Shown piece after piece: positions 17,915-40,143 of a stretch of DNA of 64,000 bases. This DNA is from Eremophila alpestris peregrina (taxonomy: Eukaryota > Chordata > Aves > Passeriformes > Alaudidae), in the NCBI GenBank assembly GCA_009792885.1, contig WMCF01000176.1, positions 124,001 through 188,000 on the forward strand, read 5' to 3'. The notes below the pieces were generated by a model, which saw only the letters and a program-made list of their open reading frames with translations, was not told the DNA's origin and made no database searches. Each line of letters starts with the position of its first letter. The first letter of the stretch is position 1. Made by a program: the position numbers and the translations under genes.

Positions 17915-18576
17915 GATTGTGTCACGCCCGTGCTGGACACGGAGCTGCTCCCGGTCCCAAGGCACTGGGCCCTACACCAAGCCCTGTCCCGCCATGCAGA
18001 CAGCAGGCACTTTTGCTGCCACACGTCCCCCATGTCTAGAGATGGGACAGATGGCTAGGGATGAGATAGCCAAGGGCTGAGTGCTGCCACTTCACACCCT
18101 CGGGCTTGGCTCAACTCCAGAGCAGTCCCTGGTGGGACAGACACCTGTTGGTCAGCCACATCCTCAGTGCACAGCGCAGGGTGGCCCTACAGGAGAAATG
18201 CCAAGGCCAGAGGCAATCAGAGGGGCTCCTGTTGCTGGCATGATCCTGCCCAGAACCTCCTGGCTTCTTCCCTAGAGGTCCCTCAGGAGTGTCCTGGTCC
18301 TTTTACCCTGCAGCTCCAGAAGGGCAGATATGGTGCGTGACAGTGTTGAGGCTAATCAGGACCCAGCAAAAAATGAAACCGAGAGAGAAGAGCTCCTGGA
18401 ACCGGTGCTTCTCACTGTTTATGGCAGAATTTGGCCCCTGTCCAGGCTGCTGGTCCCCACTGCACTAGGACAGGAGTGGCAGTGCAGGCAGGGTGACACC
18501 AGCCTGTGCTGGTAGCCACTGGTGTGTCCCAGGGCTGTGGGGTTCCCTGGGGACGTCCCCGGGGTGCCCAGCAGGC

Positions 18577-21188
18577 TCAGAGGGCCACACAGCACGGGCG
18601 CCTCTCCGCCTGCACTGGGGCCGTGCTTGCAGGGCTCTCGCTGGCAAGTGACACCGTGTTGCTTTGGCTGCTCCTCTGCTTCTGCTTCTGCACTTTGTAG
18701 AAGATTTCTGCCAAAGAAGAAGTGTGTCAGCCAAGGGCCCCTGGGGATGCAGGGACAGCTTCAAGTTTGCAGCCCCCACTGCTCGCCCACAGCTCAGCAT
18801 GCCAGAGACTCTCCTTCCCCTCTACACAGCAGAGGGGCGATTTGAGGGGTGGCAAGGAAGCAGCTCCCACAGGTTGCATCCCTGAGGCGCTTGGGGAACA
18901 CCCTGTGCTTGGGCAATTTCCTCTTGCCCAACCTGGGATTAGTGCTTCATCCTGTGCTGGGGCTGGCAGCTCACTGGGCCAGGCTGGTTCAGCACAGCAC
19001 TGCACAGCACAGCATGGCATGGAATAGCACTGCGTGGCTTGGCATGGCTCAGCATAGCATGGCACACCTCACTACCCAGATGCTGCTGGCTGCCATTCCT
19101 GGAGAGTTGTTCTTGGATTCCATCCCTGGCCCCCCAGGTCCCCACGGCCAGTTTGGCAGGATGCTGGAGACACCAAGTCATGAGCCCAGGACAACAGGAA
19201 GGAGACTGGAGATTATGGGGGAGAAGCAGCCCCTGGGGCTTCAGGGATGCCCAGGGGCTGTGAGAACAAAGCTTCAGGTGTGGGGAGTGAAACGCCCAGC
19301 ACCAAAGGCTGAAAACCAAAGCAGCCAGAAAGACAACACCGAAAGATCTCATGAAACTAGCCCAAAATAGATCAAGTGAAGCAGGGAGAGAAGTGCTGCA
19401 CATCATCTGCCCAGCCCTGCATCCCTGGGAAAGGGACCCTGCAAAGCCCTGGGACCCTGCTGCACCACAGCACCAGTGCCTGTACCCTTCAGGATGGTCT
19501 CAAATGCTTCCTCAACATTGGTGGAGTCCAGCGCCGAGGTCTCGACGAACAGCAGCCCGTTGTTGTCTGCAAGAAGAGCTCCCTGAGATGATGCACACCC
19601 CAGTGAGGGCATGTCTCCAATCTGGAGCACCTTGAGAAATGTTCAGGTGCCTGCACTGGTGCAGGTCCATGCTGTTGGGGAGGTTCCCAAGCCCCCAGCC
19701 CTGTGGCGGTGTGCCAGCTTGTACCTGCAAACATTTTTGCCTCCTCCATGGGCACCTCTCGAGCCTGTGCGAGGTCGGTCTTGTTCCCCACCAGCATGAC
19801 AACGATGCTGGCCTCAGCATGGTCATACAGCTCCTTCAGCCAGCGGTCCACCACATCATATGTCTGGTGCTTGGTGATATCAAACACGACCAGGGCACCC
19901 ACAGCCCCCCGGTAATACCTATGACAGAACCCCATCATCATTCCATGCTCCACATCCACTCCCCCGCCACATGCTCACCCATGAGGCTGAACCCAAGTCC
20001 CAGAAGCAGCATGGATTTCAGGCCTCCCATCCTTACGCTGAAGTGATGGCGCGGTACCGCTCCAGTCCAGCAGTGTCCCAGATCTGAGCCTTCACCACAG
20101 CATCTCCCACCAGGATGGTGCGTGTGGAGAACTCCACGCCAATGGTGGTGCGGCTGTCATGGTTGAACTCGTTGCGGGTAAAACGCGAGAGCAGGTTTGT
20201 TTTTCCCACCCCAGACTCCCCGATCAGGACAACTGTGGAAGGAAGGAGAAATCCCACTGGACTGCCCCAGTTACCAGCACTGGTTGCATGGGCATCACTT
20301 GCTGTCTGGTGACCCCAGAGAGGTCGCAGAGGCTGGGCAGCTGTGTGGGTATTAACCCCTAGTGTGGTCGCTCCATCAGCAAACAGAGGTCCCCGTGGGA
20401 GCTCAGCTGTGCTCCCTCGTGCTGGTGTGGCCCCAGAGCTGTTCAGGGGGGTCATGGCTACTGGGCTCTGGGCAGTAGGAGCAGGGCAAGGATGTTGGTG
20501 AGCCCTGGATCACCCTTCTGCAGTGGGCACCTGGGATGGGTGGCACACCAGAGCCTGTCTGTCTCCACTTGCCCAAAGGGAGCACCGAGCTCCAGCAGAA
20601 TCCAGCCAATAGTACCTGGCAGAGTCCAGGTGGGCCCAAGGAGCTCAGCAAGGGAGGTGTGAGGCTGCACTCCCATTTCTCCAGCTCAGGTTTGACCCCC
20701 ATGTTCTCTGCATGTGCCACCACCTAGGTCACCGCAACAAATGACTTTTCAATGCCCACTGCTCTCGGGGATTACAGGCTCTTGTGGCATTTATGTCTCA
20801 CACACTCAGCCCCAACTTTTACAGCCACCCCATCCTGCAACAGCAATTTGCCTGGGACTGCACACCTGTAGCCTTGGGGGGAGTGTGGATCTCCCTGGGT
20901 CTCTGTGGACCTTGGCGCTGCTCACCAGCCCTGGCCTCACTGCTGCCAGTGGTCAGTGTCTGCTCCCCAGTCCCCTGACCCTCCGTGGCTCCCGGTGCCC
21001 ATCATAGCTGCAGGGATAGTCAACAACGTCCCAGCTCGGGACACAGCCGCTCTGGGGAATGGGCACCCTCGTTCCCTCCCCGCAGCTCCTGGCTTTCTGC
21101 TCTATCCCTTTTGGGGAAGGCGGGGGTCGCATCGAGCGCAGGACTCACCCTTGAAGACAAAGTTATAGTCCTCCTCGGAGCTGCCCAT
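18577..21188 (-). CDS. RAB25: RAB25, Rab11-subfamily GTPase (five exons, 213 aa)
   Basis: Coding exons: 21188-21149, 20232-20037, 19918-19725, 19566-19486 and 18707-18577 (40, 196, 194, 81 and 131 bp), GT-AG borders, continuous phase. The 213 residues equal the human RAB25 length. RAB25 is an epithelial GTPase controlling apical recycling and integrin traffic. Diagnostic features are the N-terminal [10 protein letters not shown]-loop GESGVGKT, and switch [11 protein letters not shown], in which the usual catalytic Gln is Leu at residue 70, a known RAB25 hallmark that weakens GTP hydrolysis. NKTD, ETSALD and a C-terminal CCVAL box for geranylgeranylation follow. It lies about 1.35 kb upstream of the RAB11-like gene on the same strand and beside LAMTOR2, as in human. 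Confidence 0.96.
18988..19070. repeat. Degenerate AGCAC/GGCAT short-unit repeat in RAB25 intron 4
   Basis: Successive AGCACAGCAC, GCATGGCATGG, GGCTTGGCATGG and AGCATAGCATGG units between exons 4 and 5. Confidence 0.65.
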
Positions 21189-21539
21189 GTCGCCGCGGCT
21201 GCCGCCTGCCCTCGCAGGGCCGCCCTGCGTTTCCTCCTTGCCGCTGCCAAGGCTCGAGCAGACGGCGGGGCGGGCCGGGCTCCCGGCGGCGCCGAGGGAG
21301 GAGACGGAGCGACCAAAGGTTCCTCTCTGTCGGGCAGCGAGCGGGACCGAAGGGGCTCCAGAGGAGCGCGGAGGGTCTGGGACGGCGGCGACGGGAGAGG
21401 CCGAGCTGGCGACAGCGCGGCCGGTTGACTCAAGGGGTGGGACTGGGTGTCGCAGCGCAGGTTGGGCAGGTAGTGTCACCCCTGGGACCGTCACGGGATG
21501 GCTGGAGGAGGAGCCAGGGCCTGATCCTGAGTGCGGGGC

Positions 21540-21890
21540 AGGCTGGGGCAGCGAGAACAGCATGAACAGTATGGGCAACATGGGCACGGAGGGGTGCGAG
21601 GGCACCGTGGGGTGTGAGGGCAGCGAGGGCAGGCTGGGGCAGCGCGCACAGGACCCCAGGGGCAACACGGGCAGCATGAGCAGTGAGGGTGGCATGGGCA
21701 GGGAGGACAGTGTGAGCAGCGTGGGGACGGGACGGGTGCGATGGCATCGAGGGCAGCGACGGCAGACTGGGGCAGCATGGGCAGAGCAGGGCAGCGTGTG
21801 GTGCGATGGCAGCAAAGGCAGACCGGGACAGCACGGGGCAGAACAAGGCACTCTGGGGTGGGATGGCAGCGAGGGCAACTGTGCCAGGAG
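21540..21890. repeat. Degenerate GC-rich short-unit repeat upstream of RAB25
   Basis: The + strand shows recurring GGCAGCGAGGGCAG, CTGGGGCAGC and GGCAGCATG units over about 350 bp between the RAB25 start codon and the LAMTOR2 3' end. Units are imperfect, roughly 6 bp and multiples. Confidence 0.6.
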
Positions 21891-22186
21891 CAGAACCCCC
21901 GCTCAGCCCGGCTCCCGCCGCTGAGAATGTTCCCTCGCCTCTGCTGCCATCGTGTGAAAGCCAGGGAAACTGGGACAGGAAGGAACCCCCACCACTCCCA
22001 GCTATCCCAGTGTGACCAGCAGGGCTGTGCAGGGGCTCGGCTCTGTTGTAACCCCTCTCCTTTGACAACAGGCCCTGCAACTTCTTGTCTTTCTCCTGGG
22101 CAATGGGCACCTCCAGCCCAGCCGGGCTGTGTTACCCCTCAGCTCCCCAAACAACAGACACAATGGACACAAGCATCAAACACACT

Positions 22187-22192
22187 TTTATT
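22187..22192 (-). terminator. LAMTOR2: Poly(A) signal of LAMTOR2
   Basis: TTTATT on +, AATAAA on -, 148 bases beyond the stop codon. This gives the short 3' UTR typical of a small housekeeping gene. Confidence 0.75.
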
Positions 22193-22339
22193 CCCCTCAG
22201 CTTTTGTCTTCCTGCTACCTTATTTTTTAAGACCACACTAGAGCTCCGCGATGCCTATGGGGCCACTCACGCCCCACCCACGCTGATGACGGTGATGGTG
22301 TTGGAGCCCAGTGGCACCGCAGAGCCTTCCACTGCCTGC

Positions 22340-24061
22340 TCACGACGCGGCCACCTGCGTGAGTGGCTCCTCCAGGTACTGGACTAGCGCCTGTGCCTGC
22401 AAGCAGAGAATGGCATGAGCCACACTTGGGTGGGCTTTGCGACCTGTGTGCCCACTGTCCACTTGCTCCTTGTAATTTATATTTCAGTTTAGAACCTTAA
22501 AAAGGTGTGATGTGGTGCCTGGGCAGGCACGGGGAACAAAGGAGCCTCTGCAAGGTGCAAAGAGTGTCCCAGGCACGGCAGCTTCCTCCAGCCCTTCCAT
22601 CCCAATCCTCTTCAACAGCTCTTTGCCACACCAAAGCAGGGATGCAGCCCTGCAGACTGCCCAGCCACCTCCCTCCCAGCATTACCTTAGCTTTCAGCAT
22701 CCCAAATCCAACTGTCTCCTTGGCATACATGCAGAGCAGCAGGTTTGCCACCCGTGTGATGGCCACTCGCCCCTCCTGCCCAGGAAGAAATAACACCTGT
22801 TGCACACCAGTTTGGCCTGGACTCCCAGCACAGTCCTGGCACCACAGCCAAGTCCCCAGGGAGGGCAGGGCAGGCCCCAGCCCCACGTACCATACAGTCC
22901 ATGAGGATAAATTTGAGGTTGTCCTCATTGAATGCCTGGTGCCCATTCTTGTCGTAGGCCACCCAGATGTTGCTGGCGATGGCTGCGGTGACCCTGGCAT
23001 CAGTGTCCCCGTAGCCCGAGTAGGCAAGCAAGGACCCCTCGTTGTTCAGCAGCCTGGGAAGGACATAGCAGGGCAAATTGATGCCTCTAACACCAGACCC
23101 CCTTTTAGTACCAGGAGTAGAGCAAACCCCACCACCCAGTCTCAAGCACTGCTCCCAAGACACTCCCACTCTGCAGGGGTTTGGCAGGGAGTGGGGGGGC
23201 TTCAAAGCCAGAAAGCTCAGCAGTGGCCCCAGGCCCAAGCAGGGCAGTGCAGGGCTGTGGTGGCTCTGATTGTTGAAGCAGTGGGACCTGCCACAGGCTG
23301 GGCATGAGCCTGGGGGACAAACACTGCATGGCCCCAGCTCTGAGCATGGCCCTTGCATTGTGCATGAGGCATCCCAGCACGGGACATCAGGAACGGTGCA
23401 AGGCCTCACGCACTGTGCACAGTCCCAACACCATCTGTAGCCCAGCACCATGTGGGGTGTATGGCCTCAGTCCCATGCCTGCCCCTGGAAGGGCCCCCAA
23501 GCAGGGGCAGGGAGCATCCCTGGACAGGGACAGGAGCAAGGGCAAGGAGCATCCCCGGGAAGGGGCAGGAGCAGGGGCTGGGGGCAGGGGAAAGGCAGGC
23601 AGCATCTTTGGGCAGGGGCAGCATTCCCGGGGCAGGAGCAGGGAGAATCCCCAACCAGGGACAGGAGCAGGGGCTGGGGGAGGCAGCATCCTTGGGCAGG
23701 CAGCATCCCTGGGGCAGGGACAGGGACAGCATGCCCGAGGCAGGTGCAGAGACATAGGCAGGAGGAGGGACAGGAGCAGGAGCAGGAGCAAAGACAGGGG
23801 CAGGGACGGGGGAATGATAAGGCAGCATTTCCGGGCAGGGACAGGGGCAGTATCTGCCGAGGTAAGTACAAGGAAAACATCCCCGGGCAGGGAAAGCATC
23901 TCCCCGCAGTGGCGTCACCCCGCATAATGGACCGCCCGGTGCCCGCCGGGCGCGCTCGGGGAAAGCCGCCCCCCGCCCGCCCCCCGCACTCACAGCGTGC
24001 TCTGGACGCCGCCGGTGTTGGCCTGGCTGAGCACCTGCGTCAGGGCCTTGGGCCGCAGCAT
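22340..24061 (-). CDS. LAMTOR2: LAMTOR2 (p14), Ragulator roadblock subunit (four exons, 125 aa)
   Basis: Coding exons: 24061-23994, 23053-22891, 22775-22686 and 22396-22340 (68, 163, 90 and 57 bp). The joined frame gives 125 residues, the human length, starting [20 protein letters not shown] and ending PLTQVAAS. It is a roadblock/LC7 protein that pairs with LAMTOR3 in the pentameric Ragulator complex on late endosomes and lysosomes, which anchors Rag GTPases for mTORC1 activation and scaffolds MEK-ERK. Recognisable segments are [40 protein letters not shown] and [20 protein letters not shown]. The start codon is the only one that fits. The gene is head to head with UBQLN4, as in human, and intron 1 carries a minisatellite. 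Confidence 0.97.
23459..23860. repeat. GC-rich minisatellite in LAMTOR2 intron 1
   Basis: Degenerate GGGGCAGGGACAGGAGCAG-type units based on a 6-bp GGGCAG/GAGCAG theme, over about 400 bp. They create long but meaningless open frames on both strands (Pro/Ala-rich on -, Gly/Gln-rich on +). Confidence 0.85.
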
Positions 24062-24564
24062 GGCCACCGCCGGGACCGTGCGGCGGGGGTGGGGTCGGGG
24101 CGGGCGGCGCCGTCACGAGGCCGCGCCGGCCTCGGAGCATCCCGGGGGCTGTAGTCCCGTCCGGGTCCCCCCGGTGTCCCCGTGGGAGGGGGGCCCAGGG
24201 GCGCCGGGACTCCAGAGGGACCTCGGCAGCAGAAGGGAGCACGGGGCAGGCGTGAGCCCTCGATGACCGCGGGGATAGGGGATGGGGCCTGTTAAAGGGG
24301 GGGTCGTTGGGGGCACCGGTGGGGCCCTGCGGGCAGTACGCCCTCCCCGCTCTGCCCTCCCCAGGCTCTGGCCCCCTCTTTCCGCTCTCGTTCTGGCCCC
24401 TCGCCCCTGTGAGCCCCTGCCCCGCTCTGTCCCCCCCCCCGCCCCCGCGCTGCCGCTGTCCCTCCGGGCCGCCGAGGGGCGCTGTCGCAGGGAGAGGAGG
24501 TGCTGTGGCGCCGCTCCCGGCTCTCGGTGGTGGCTGTGGCCCGGGCTGGCGGCGGGCGGCGAAG
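24062..24564. promoter_or_regulatory. Shared LAMTOR2/UBQLN4 bidirectional promoter with a ZNF143-like site
   Basis: Only 503 bp separate the two divergent start codons, and the segment is very GC- and CpG-rich with no TATA box. On the - strand at about 24137-24157 it reads GGACTACAG, five further bases, then GGGATGC. This resembles the ACTACA..TCCC...ATGC site bound by ZNF143 (SBS element), common in bidirectional CpG-island promoters. Binding is inferred. Confidence 0.65.
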
Positions 24565-35130
<10,566 letters not shown>

Positions 35131-36151
35131 ACTCTGTCCTGCTGTCCCGCAGATGTCAGCACATGCATCCATACACATGCACAGGGGATCTTTCCGGAAA
35201 GCCCGCCATCATTTTCATATCTGACAGCTGTCCATGTATTTAAAACAAAAAGATACAGCTTAACCCTTGACCTTCCTACTAAGTTAAGATTTCATGTTGA
35301 AATGCTCTTTAACTGGCTTGTATGTGGATTCCAGTTCTCATCGTGGCCACAGAGACTTCAGATGTGTATTTTTTCCTAAATATGCCCTGTGTCAGACACT
35401 CTTCTCTCTCTCTCTCTAGATGGTAGAGGCGATACTTCTAGTTACTTACCTGAATGATTGTGTTTTGAGTAGCTTGATTTTAACTGTACATGATTCCTTT
35501 CCCTAGCCCTCCTTTCAGGCAAATATTTAAAAAATTGAGCCAAGTTTGGGGATTGGTTATTTCTCTCAGCATCTTATTGGGAATGGATCAAAAGAAAAAA
35601 TGAAATTACCTGAGAATTTCTGATGTCATTTGTCTTAATGTTTCCTGGGATGAACTGAGCCCGTGTCCCTCACTCACAGGTGCCTCCAATCTCCTGGTAG
35701 AGGGTTAATGGGTGCAAAACCTGCCTTTGAAGTGTGGCCTCTTTACACTCTGGGGGTGGTGTAATAGGGTCCAGTGCAGCAACCGGGTGTGCTGTTCTTG
35801 AGTTTGAGTTGAAGGTGCTGTGCAGAGGAAGGTGTTTGGAAGGTGTGTTTCTGCCCAAGTCATGTGGTTCCTGGTCGAAAGTGTCCAGGGGTATTGATTC
35901 CCATGCTCAGTGGGCTCATTTCTACAAGTGTGAAAACTAAAAAGGAAATGGAAAATTAACGGTCTTCTTGCTTCACTGGAAAATGTTGAAGTTCATGCTC
36001 TTCCCAGTTCAGATCCATCCTCCACCCCCCTTCCATTCCGATGTGTTTGGATGTTCTGACTGTCCAAGAGACTCCCCAGGACCAGCAGGGTGGTATTTCC
36101 CAGGAGCCTCCATGGCTGTGTAATTTGCATACACCATTTTTATCAAAGGAA

Positions 36152-36157
36152 AATAAA
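36152..36157 (+). terminator. UBQLN4: Poly(A) signal of UBQLN4
   Basis: First canonical AATAAA on + after the stop codon, giving a 3' UTR of about 1.05 kb that includes a (TC)n tract near 35403-35420. Confidence 0.6.
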
Positions 36158-36179
36158 TGCGCACAACCATCTGTCTCCC

Positions 36180-39110
36180 TGCATCCCTGTCTCATCCTTG
36201 CCTGCCTCGGCTCAGCTGGGCCACTTCCCAGTTCCTTGGGATGAACCAATCCTGTCCCATTGCCCGTGCTCAAAGCAGGCATGGGGGTGTCACTCTCCCT
36301 CCCCACCTGGCCCAGCTGCCTTCCCTCGTGGCCAGGAAACCTTTGACACTTCAGGAATGCTGCTGAAGCTTCCCAAACACTGCTCCTAAAGTGGTGGTTT
36401 GGAAGCTTCCTTTGAATTAGAATTGGCAATTAGCAACTCTTGGAATTGTTGAGAGCTGGCAGTCAGTATTATTTTATAGTTTTAAGTTTCTTTCTGTGTG
36501 GGAGGATTGGGCAGAGAGGGAACAGGAGGTTTGCTGCATACCTGTAAAACCTGCTGCACCCAGCTGGCTCCGTAGCTGAACTGGGATCGATGGGTGTTCG
36601 TGTTGCTGAGAGTGTAGGTGGTGGTGGTGGAGAAAACACAGGGCTGGAAACACTCCTGCCTCTGTGTGTGCATCCTAATGAGACTGCAGTCTCTTGGAGG
36701 AGGATTTAGAAAGCAGCTTTAACCTCTTCTGGAGGCTGTGCACAAACGTGTGGATTGCTTTGTGCAACCTCTCCTCAGACGTCAGAAATTTGCACAGAGC
36801 TGTGTAGGGATGGGACTGGAGGTCCCGATTGGCACTGGCGGGGTCAGAACTTCCCAAACGTTACTGAGAGGCCCCTTTGCAGCTCAGAACAGGCTCCTGA
36901 AAGGCCTGTATGAGCCTTGGGATCTCTTCAGTGTCCCTTGACAGCACCAAAGTCTGTGTCCCTACACAAGCCAGCTCTTGTAAGGAGTGTGCTTGTGGGA
37001 GGATGGATGGTGCAAGCAGGGAAGGGAGGGTGCTAAGGGAATGCACAGGGTCACAGGGAGTGGCAGTGGTACTCACCATGTACCCACATGGTGAGTTTGA
37101 ACCTCTGAGGACCAAAATTAGTCCCACTAGTGTTGTCTCTGGCTGGGCAGAAATCATCCCTCCACCCCCTCAGTGTGTCAGCAAGGTGCAACATGGTGGT
37201 GTGAGTCACCACAGTGCAAGGGATCTGTGTGTGTGAGGGGATCTGTGTTGGAACAGGGACTTGGAAGGATGGAGCAGTTCAGTGACTCCAAAGCTGGCTG
37301 GAAATAAATCCCTGCATGGTAAGAGCAATCCTGCTGCAGTGTGTGCAGATGGCTGTGAACCACTGAGGAGAGTCCACAGGAGTTTGAGAACCCCAGAATT
37401 GTTTGGGTGGGAAGAGACCTCATAGCTCTTCTCATTCCACACCCCTGCCATGGGCAGGGACACCTTCTGCTAGCCCAGGTTTGCTGCAAGCCCTGTCCAA
37501 CCTGCCTTGAACATATCCAGGGATGGAGCAGCCACAGCGTCTCTGGGCACCCTGTGCCAGGGCCTCACCACCCTCACAGGGAAAAATTCCTTCTAATATC
37601 CAGTCTAAGTCTTCCCTCTTTTGGTTTAAAACTATCTCCCCTTGAGTAATCATTATCTGTCTATATAAAAAAACTTTGTCCATCATTTTCACAAGTTCCC
37701 TTTAACTCCTGAAAGGCCACAATGAGCCCTCACAGGCTGTCCAGTCCTTGGTGTCTCTTGTTTGTTTAAGTGGGAAAACACATTTCTCCTGTCTCTCCAA
37801 ACTGTAGCATCTGCTCCTGTGCCACTTTGGGATCATTCCTCCCCTGCTCCAGCCCACCAGCCAAGATGCTAAAATAGAGACACAGGGCAGACTGCAGCCT
37901 CTTGTGTCCATCTGATGGCACCTCCCAGCTCTTCAGCCTCCCCCAGCAGTCTGGCAAAGCTGCTCCCAGGGGTTTTGCTGTACTGCTCATGTACTGGGAA
38001 GGAGAGCTGGGAGGGCCGGGCCTGCAGCTTCCTCAGTAGTGGGACACAGTAAGGCTGGGATCACTGGGAGAGAGCTGGGAGGTGCATGCAGCTGGGTCTG
38101 GTCTTTGGTAACTACAGGGGATGCAGATTTGGCCTTCCCAGGCTCCGGAGAAAAAGTGCTTTGAAGGCTGGTGAGAAGGAGCCTTTTAGTGAAACCCTAA
38201 TCCCCTCTAGAGCTTTCCCTAATCCCTGGTAATGTGTGTTCAAAGGCCCACTTCCTAAGGAACGACTGCACTTTCTCACTCCCATACCTCTCCTTCCCCA
38301 AGGAATTGCCCAAAGGTGTTCTCACTGACTGTTTCCTCTCATTTTACTCTGATAAATGGAATTAATTATTTTAAAACATAATGAAAGAAGCAATTTCTGC
38401 TGCAGGTAGTGGCAAATCTGGCTGATTGATTGGGAGAGATTTCTGCTGTCAAGGATATATTTTCACTTCATTCCTACCCCTTTCCCTAGAGGGGATCTGC
38501 AGTCTTTCCCCCCAATATCCCAGTGAAACACTTCCAACTCTGAAATCAAACCTCTAAAATGTGGAGGAGAGACCAACATCTGCATTCCTTTCAATAAATT
38601 TCTTTTTTTTGTTACCAAGATCCATGGTATGGGCAGTTTCCTGTAGCCACAGCCCTGACTATGGTGGGGCAAATTCAAAGTGACTCAAGAGAGAGTTAGT
38701 AGGGAAATATCTTGGGGTTAGGAGGTCATGGAGTAGGATAGCTTGGAAAATACATATGTGTGTGTGTGTATGTGGAACTGCTGCAGCACCTTTGCTCAGC
38801 CACAGGAGTCATGAGGCTCCTGAATTATGCTCCTCAGTCTTTCTGTTGAATTCTGCAGCATTTAAGGGCAGAAAACCATGATTTAGAGCATGGTTGGGCC
38901 ACGGCCAGCCCTGACAGCCATGGCACATTTAGGGCCATATTCATGTTTCTCTGACATGGTTTATTTTTAATTCCACCAGCAAGCTGACACCTGGTTTCCT
39001 GTCACTGCCTGGCTGGTGCTGGTGTTTACTGTGGGTTTTGGGGGGTTTCCAGCTTGTAGGGTTGGGTATATCAGAGCCAACACTGCCCACAGTGGAGGTG
39101 CACTGGAACT
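36180..39110. other. Intergenic DNA between UBQLN4 and the repeat block
   Basis: No exon, RNA gene or conserved protein frame recognised. It contains one CR1 fragment (listed separately) and a short TG microsatellite near 38755-38773. Confidence 0.5.
37386..37740 (-). mobile_element. CR1 LINE 3' fragment, intergenic
   Basis: The + strand shows the CR1 complement: GGTGGGAAGAGACC, CTGCCATGGGCAGGGACACC, CCTTGAACATATCCAGGGATG and CAGGGAAAAATTCCTTC. The right border is vague because similarity fades after the GAAAGGCCACAATGAG segment. Confidence 0.85.
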
Positions 39111-39118
39111 GGGAGGGC

Positions 39119-39365
39119 AAGTGTGTGTGTGTGTGTGTGTGTGTGTACAGGGCAGAGTCAGCTCTGTGTGTGTGCCTGCGGCACACCCAGCAGGGGTGTG
39201 TGCATCACTCAGCAGGTGAGAAGGGGTGGGTGTGCACGTGTGTGCACCCGTGTGTGCATGTGCACAGGTCTGTGAGCATGTGTGTGTGCACACATTCATG
39301 TGTGTGAGCACATACACGTATGTGCATGTGTGAGCACACATGTAGATGTGGGTATGTGCACACCC
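39119..39365. repeat. (GT)n microsatellite and TGTGCA/CACATG-rich tract
   Basis: Pure GT run at about 39120-39147, then irregular alternating purine-pyrimidine sequence (TGTGCACGTGTGTGCACC and similar) to about 39365. Such sequence can adopt Z-DNA. Confidence 0.8.
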
Positions 39366-40143
39366 ATGTCTGTGTCCCCATGTCTGCGTGTCCCCATGCC
39401 TATGTATCCCTGTCCCTGCGCCCTCGTGTGTCTGTGTATCCCCCTCCTCCATGTTCATGCGTCCCATGCCAACATGTCCCCTATGTCCCCGTATCCGTGC
39501 TCACGCCCCTCCATATCCCCATGTCCCTATCCCTCTGTCCATGTATCCCTATGTCCCCATCCCTCCTCCCCGTGTTCATGCATCCCCCTGTCCCAATGTC
39601 CCTATGCCTGTCCCCCTGTCCGTGTATCCCGCTGTCACCATCCCTGTCTCCGTGTCCCTATCCCTGTCCCCGTGTCCGTGTACCCCCTGTCCTCATGTCC
39701 TTATTCCTTCTCCCCGTGTCCCTGTCCCTATGTCCCTATCCCTGTCCCCATGTCCCTATGCCTGTCCCCATGACCGTGTATTCCGCTGTCCCCATGTCCG
39801 TGTATCCCACTGTCCGTGTATCCTCCTGTCCCCATGTCCGTCTCCATGTCCCTATCCCCATGTCTCCATCCTGTCCTCATGTCCCTGTCCCCATGTCTCT
39901 ATGCCTGTCCCCATGTCCCTGTCTCCATGTCCGTGTATCCCCATGTCCCTATCACTGTCCCCATGTCCCTGTCCCCATGTCCCTGTCTCCATGTCCGTGT
40001 ATCCTCATGTCCCTATCACTGTCCCCATGTCCAGGTCCTCATGTCCCTGTCCCCATGTCCGTGTACCCCCATGTCCCTACCCCTGTCCCCATGTCCCGGT
40101 CCTCATGTCCGTGTATCCCCATGTCCCTATCACTGTCCTCATG
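39366..40143. repeat. Minisatellite of CCCCATGTCC / CCCTATCCCTGTCC units running into a gap
   Basis: Degenerate 6-bp theme (CATGTCCC, TATCCCTGTCC, CGTGTATCCC) organised into higher-order units of a few tens of bases for about 780 bp before the N run. A long + frame through it encodes only Pro/Cys/Ser/Val repeats and is not a gene. Confidence 0.9.

Noticed and set aside
39366..40143. CRISPR-like or telomeric array
   Set aside because: Units are degenerate, contiguous and lack unique spacers; the hexamer is not TTAGGG and the context is a vertebrate intergenic minisatellite.
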